Both the position numbers and the translations under genes were made by a program. Below, piece by piece: positions 6,631 through 8,239 of a stretch of DNA of 8,239 bases; position 1 is the first letter of the stretch, and every line of letters begins with the position of its first letter. The stretch spans positions 58,776-67,014 of the forward strand of contig DJYC01000045.1 of NCBI GenBank assembly GCA_002448445.1. The letters are read 5' to 3'. The stretch comes from Treponema sp. UBA6988 (GTDB lineage Bacteria; Spirochaetota; Spirochaetia; Treponematales; Treponemataceae). Under the pieces are notes generated by a model that was not told the origin of the DNA, ran no database searches, and saw nothing but the letters and a program-made list of their open reading frames with translations.

Positions 6631-7250
6631 GCCACCCTGAATGCAGACCGTCACCCTGAGCTTGACTCAGGGTCTGTACAAGTTCTGGCATGCATCTTCT
6701 GCACCGGCCCTTCGACGGAGCTCAGGGACCGGGAGTGGACTTTATAAGTCCCAGCCGTCAGCTTCCACAGATTCCGAAACAAGTTCGGAATGACGGACAG
6801 CCTGACACCCTGAATGCAGACCCGTCACCCTGAACTTGATTCAGGGTCTGTATAAGTTCTGGCATGCATCTTCTGCACCGGCCCTTCGACGGAACTCAGG
6901 GACCGGGAGTGGACTTTATAAGTCCCTGCCGTCAGTTTCTACAGATCCCGAAACAAGTTCGGAATGACGGATGGCCTGTCACCCTGAACGCAGACAGTCA
7001 CCCTGAACTTGATTCAGGGTCTGTACAAGTTCTGACATACATCTTCTGCACCGGCCCTTCGACGGAGCTCAGGGACCGGGAGTGGACTTTATAAGTCCCA
7101 GCCGTCAACTTCCACAGATCCCGAAACAAGTTCGGGATGACGGATGGCCTGTCACCCTGAACGCAGACCGTCACCCTGAACTTGATTCAGGGTCTGTATA
7201 AGTTTTACTGCCAACTTTTAAAGATCTAAAGCGAGTTCGGGATAAAAGAG
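6631..7250. repeat. Tandem array of 173-bp palindrome-rich units (3 full + 1 decayed)
   Basis: Units start at the recurring GTCACCCTGA at 6650, 6824, 6997 and 7170, so the first is 174 bp and the next two 173 bp. A partial unit tail (CACCCTGAATGCAGACC, from 6633) precedes the first. Each full unit holds four inverted repeats: (a) ACCCTGAR with YTCAGGGT around CTTGA; (b) CCGG-CCCT with AGGG-A-CCGG; (c) GGACTT-TAT-AAGTCC; (d) ATYCCGAA with TTCGGRAT around ACAAG. Units differ by scattered substitutions and small changes. Short palindromes of types (a) and (d) recur in many bacterial genomes as dispersed repeats. No protein-coding role is likely, although frames stay open through them. Confidence 0.92.
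7170..7250. repeat. Fourth repeat unit, internally deleted and decayed
   Basis: The unit starts like the others, with hairpin (a) intact at 7173-7193 and GGGTCTGTATAAGTT. It then jumps past hairpins (b) and (c) to a diverged copy of the unit's 3' part (CCAACTTTTAAAGATCTAAAG, then GAGTTCGGGAT). The left arm of hairpin (d) is lost (ATCTAAAG instead of ATCCCGAA). About 90 bp are missing compared with the full units. Confidence 0.75.
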
Positions 7251-7270
7251 TTTTTGCTACGTAATTACAG

Positions 7271-7304
7271 TCCTAAGACCAGCCTTGCTTCCTGCTGTCT
7301 AGGA
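7271..7304. other. Bulged hairpin directly downstream of the FGE-like gene's stop codon
   Basis: TCCTA (7271-7275) pairs with TAGGA (7300-7304), GAC (7277-7279) with GTC (7297-7299), and AGC (7281-7283) with GCT (7294-7296), with single bulges at 7276 and 7280 and a 10-nt loop. It ends 2 nt from the stop codon of the minus-strand gene. No T-tract follows on the minus strand, so it is a poor terminator. Hairpins just after the variable region are a known feature of some diversity-generating retroelements, which makes its position notable. Confidence 0.55.
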
Positions 7305-7306
7305 TG

Positions 7307-7411
7307 TTACTGCGCGGAGCGAACAAGGCGGAAGCCAACGTAGCAGTCGCGGCCGTACGGGATGTAGTCGCAGCGGTTCAGCACGGTACAGCTGCCCGCA
7401 ATGCTGAACCA
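7307..7411 (-). other. Candidate DGR variable region at the 3' end of the FGE-like gene
   Basis: Codons W259 to the stop form a block in which the lectin-loop positions F260, S261, G264, S265, N270, C272, D273, Y274, I275, Y277, G278, D280, C281 and Y282 are all NNC. Framework residues (A263, C266, T267, V268, R271, P276, R279, G284-R286) use mixed third bases. This is the pattern left when the adenines of AAC codons in a template repeat are randomised. The block ends in an unvaried GC-rich tail (GGCTTCCGC to GCGCAG, then TAA), where an initiation-of-mutagenic-homing sequence would lie. TvpA of Treponema denticola is a known DGR target with the same fold and the variable region at the same place. 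No template or reverse transcriptase is in the window. Confidence 0.6.
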
Positions 7412-8185
7412 ACTGCCCCCACGCCCGACGCGGAGCGAGCCCGACGACGCACCAGTCGATGGCGTGTCGGTCGTAATAGTTCCATACCAGTCCCAGCACC
7501 ATTCCCATACGTTGCCACTCATGTCGTAGAGACCTTTTACGTTAGGAGCCTTTTTCTTTACCTCGTGTGTTTTACTTCCACTATTAGTGCCATACCAAGC
7601 AACATCTCCTATAGTGTTGCTTCCGCTGTAGGTTGTCTGCCCACTGTTACTAGTATTGCCACCGCGGGCAAAGTATTCCCACTCCGCTTCGGTTGGTAGG
7701 CGGTAGCCGTTGGCAGTAAAGTCGCATTCTATTTTCCCGCTTATACTGCCTCCTGTGTGCGGTGTATAGCCCCACAGTGTTGTGTCAGTCTTTCCTGCAA
7801 CTGTATAGCAAGGAGTTTTTCCCTCTTTTGAACTCCTCTTGTTACAGTACATAATGGCATCAAACCAGCTTACCTGTTCTACAGGACGTTTTGCCTGGGT
7901 CTCTCCGCTTGCAGGGCTTGAATAAAAGCTGCTAGGGTTTGTGCCCATAACAGACTGGTATTCTTCTTGCGTCACTTCGTGGTCACAGCACCACTTTGCA
8001 TAGAGGGTTACAGTGCGACCGTCTATGAAGACCTGGGAACCTGTAATTCCACCGCTTACGCTAGAAGCTACGCTTCCGCTGTCATCATCATCAGAGCCAG
8101 AGCCACCTCCGCCACCGCAACTTATAGCAGTTGCAAGTAAGACCAAGGATAAAAAAAGCAAGCTCACAAACTTAAACTTTTTCAT
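7307..8185 (-). CDS. Lipoprotein with FGE-sulfatase/SUMF1 (C-type-lectin-like) domain
   Basis: A 292-residue predicted lipoprotein. The signal peptide (residues 1-22) ends in ATAIS before Cys23, and a Gly/Ser/Asp-rich tether (GGGGGSGSDDDDSGS) follows. TVTLYAKW (58-65) looks like the end of a Listeria-Bacteroides (Flg_new) repeat. The FGE-sulfatase domain runs from EVTQEEYQSVMG (70-81) through PVEQVSWFDAIMYCN, GYRLPTEAEWEYFARGG (160-176) and GLYDMSGNVWEWCWDWY (218-234) to RGGSW (255-259) and GFRLVRS (284-290). True formylglycine-generating enzymes need two cysteines after RGGS. Here the first is replaced (Ser261) and only Cys266 fits, so sulfatase activation is unlikely and a ligand-binding C-type-lectin role is more plausible. 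The last ~35 codons look like a DGR variable region. The ATG at 8185 has a strong GGAGGA Shine-Dalgarno (8197-8192) at 6 nt spacing. No clear promoter is seen before the window edge. Confidence 0.9.
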   Translation of the reverse strand: MKKFKFVSLLFLSLVLLATAISCGGGGGSGSDDDDSGSVASSVSGGITGSQVFIDGRTVTLYAKWCCDHEVTQEEYQSVMGTNPSSFYSSPASGETQAKRPVEQVSWFDAIMYCNKRSSKEGKTPCYTVAGKTDTTLWGYTPHTGGSISGKIECDFTANGYRLPTEAEWEYFARGGNTSNSGQTTYSGSNTIGDVAWYGTNSGSKTHEVKKKAPNVKGLYDMSGNVWEWCWDWYGTITTDTPSTGASSGSLRVGRGGSWFSIAGSCTVLNRCDYIPYGRDCYVGFRLVRSAQ

Positions 8186-8217
8186 CTACTTTCCTCCGTT
8201 TTATTTGATTTAAAAAC

Positions 8218-8239
8218 AAAAAACCCGGATTCTTCCGCA
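8218..8239 (-). terminator. Possible 3' half of an upstream gene's terminator at the window edge
   Basis: Read on the minus strand, TGCGGAAGAATCCGGG is followed by six T (8223-8218), then GTTTTT. This looks like the right arm and T-tract of an intrinsic terminator whose left arm would lie beyond the window. The arm itself cannot be verified. Confidence 0.3.

Noticed and set aside
6864..7094. 76-residue open frame inside the tandem array
   Set aside because: It consists wholly of repeat units and encodes the kind of spurious peptide (such as KQVRNDG and HPELDSGS) that dispersed palindromes give in many genomes. No ribosome binding site or coding signal supports it.
6631..7250. CRISPR array
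   Set aside because: Repeat units are 173 bp and similar throughout. There are no short direct repeats with unrelated spacers of uniform length, and no cas genes.
7271..7304. Intrinsic terminator of the FGE-like gene
   Set aside because: The hairpin is bulged and followed by CTGTAATTACG on the minus strand, with no T-tract, so it was listed as a hairpin only.
7304..7699. 131-residue plus-strand open frame
   Set aside because: It is antisense to the FGE-like gene, whose conserved motifs prove the minus-strand frame.
1..8239. DGR template repeat or reverse transcriptase within the window
   Set aside because: I looked for an AAC-rich copy of the lectin gene's 3' end on both strands and for a reverse transcriptase frame and found neither. 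The 5240-5260 match covers only the unvaried tail.

Overview
The window most resembles a chromosomal segment of a spirochaete, probably a host-associated Treponema. The evidence is indirect. There are short-signal lipoproteins with relaxed lipoboxes, a YcgR/PilZ-like protein of the treponemal type, a lipoprotein carrying an FGE-sulfatase/SUMF1 (C-type-lectin-like) domain of a kind expanded in Treponema, and dense palindromic intergenic repeats. No rRNA, tRNA, plasmid or phage gene is visible, so the genus is an inference.

Layout. (1) Bases 1-962 hold the 3' part of a Pro/Ala/Lys-rich protein with a beta-type domain and a C-terminal TPR-like domain, closed by a clear Rho-independent terminator. 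(2) 1053-3522 is a two-gene operon with a near-consensus promoter: serS (seryl-tRNA synthetase), then an AI-2E/PerM-type membrane protein 28 nt downstream. (3) 3519-5084 is a two-gene operon on the minus strand: a small lipoprotein, then a PilZ-like protein. Its last stop codon overlaps the stop of the AI-2E gene in one CTAG tetranucleotide. (4) 5085-5347 is a divergent intergenic region built round a long imperfect inverted repeat, with an outward-facing promoter outside each arm. Each promoter places its predicted +1 on or next to an ATG that lacks a Shine-Dalgarno. (5) 5348-6406 encodes an exported YncE-like beta-propeller. (6) 6407-7306 has no gene. It holds a GC-rich hairpin region, then a 173-bp tandem array with three full units and one decayed unit, then a bulged hairpin. 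(7) 7307-8185 on the minus strand encodes an FGE-sulfatase/C-type-lectin lipoprotein.

The most interesting signal is the 3' end of that last gene. The last ~105 bp look like the variable region of a diversity-generating retroelement (DGR): 14 codons at interior positions of the C-type-lectin ligand loop all have the form NNC, as expected if adenines of AAC codons in a template had been randomised, and the segment ends in an unvaried GC-rich stretch at the stop codon. No reverse transcriptase and no AAC-rich template repeat lie in this window, so a DGR would have to act from elsewhere. A 14-nt copy of the unvaried 3' end also sits in the loop of the long inverted repeat 2 kb away.

Housekeeping functions (serS) and accessory surface functions (lipoproteins, exported propeller, possibly diversified lectin) lie side by side. 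The gene-poor, palindrome-rich stretch between 6407 and 7306 separates the conserved block from the probable accessory block.
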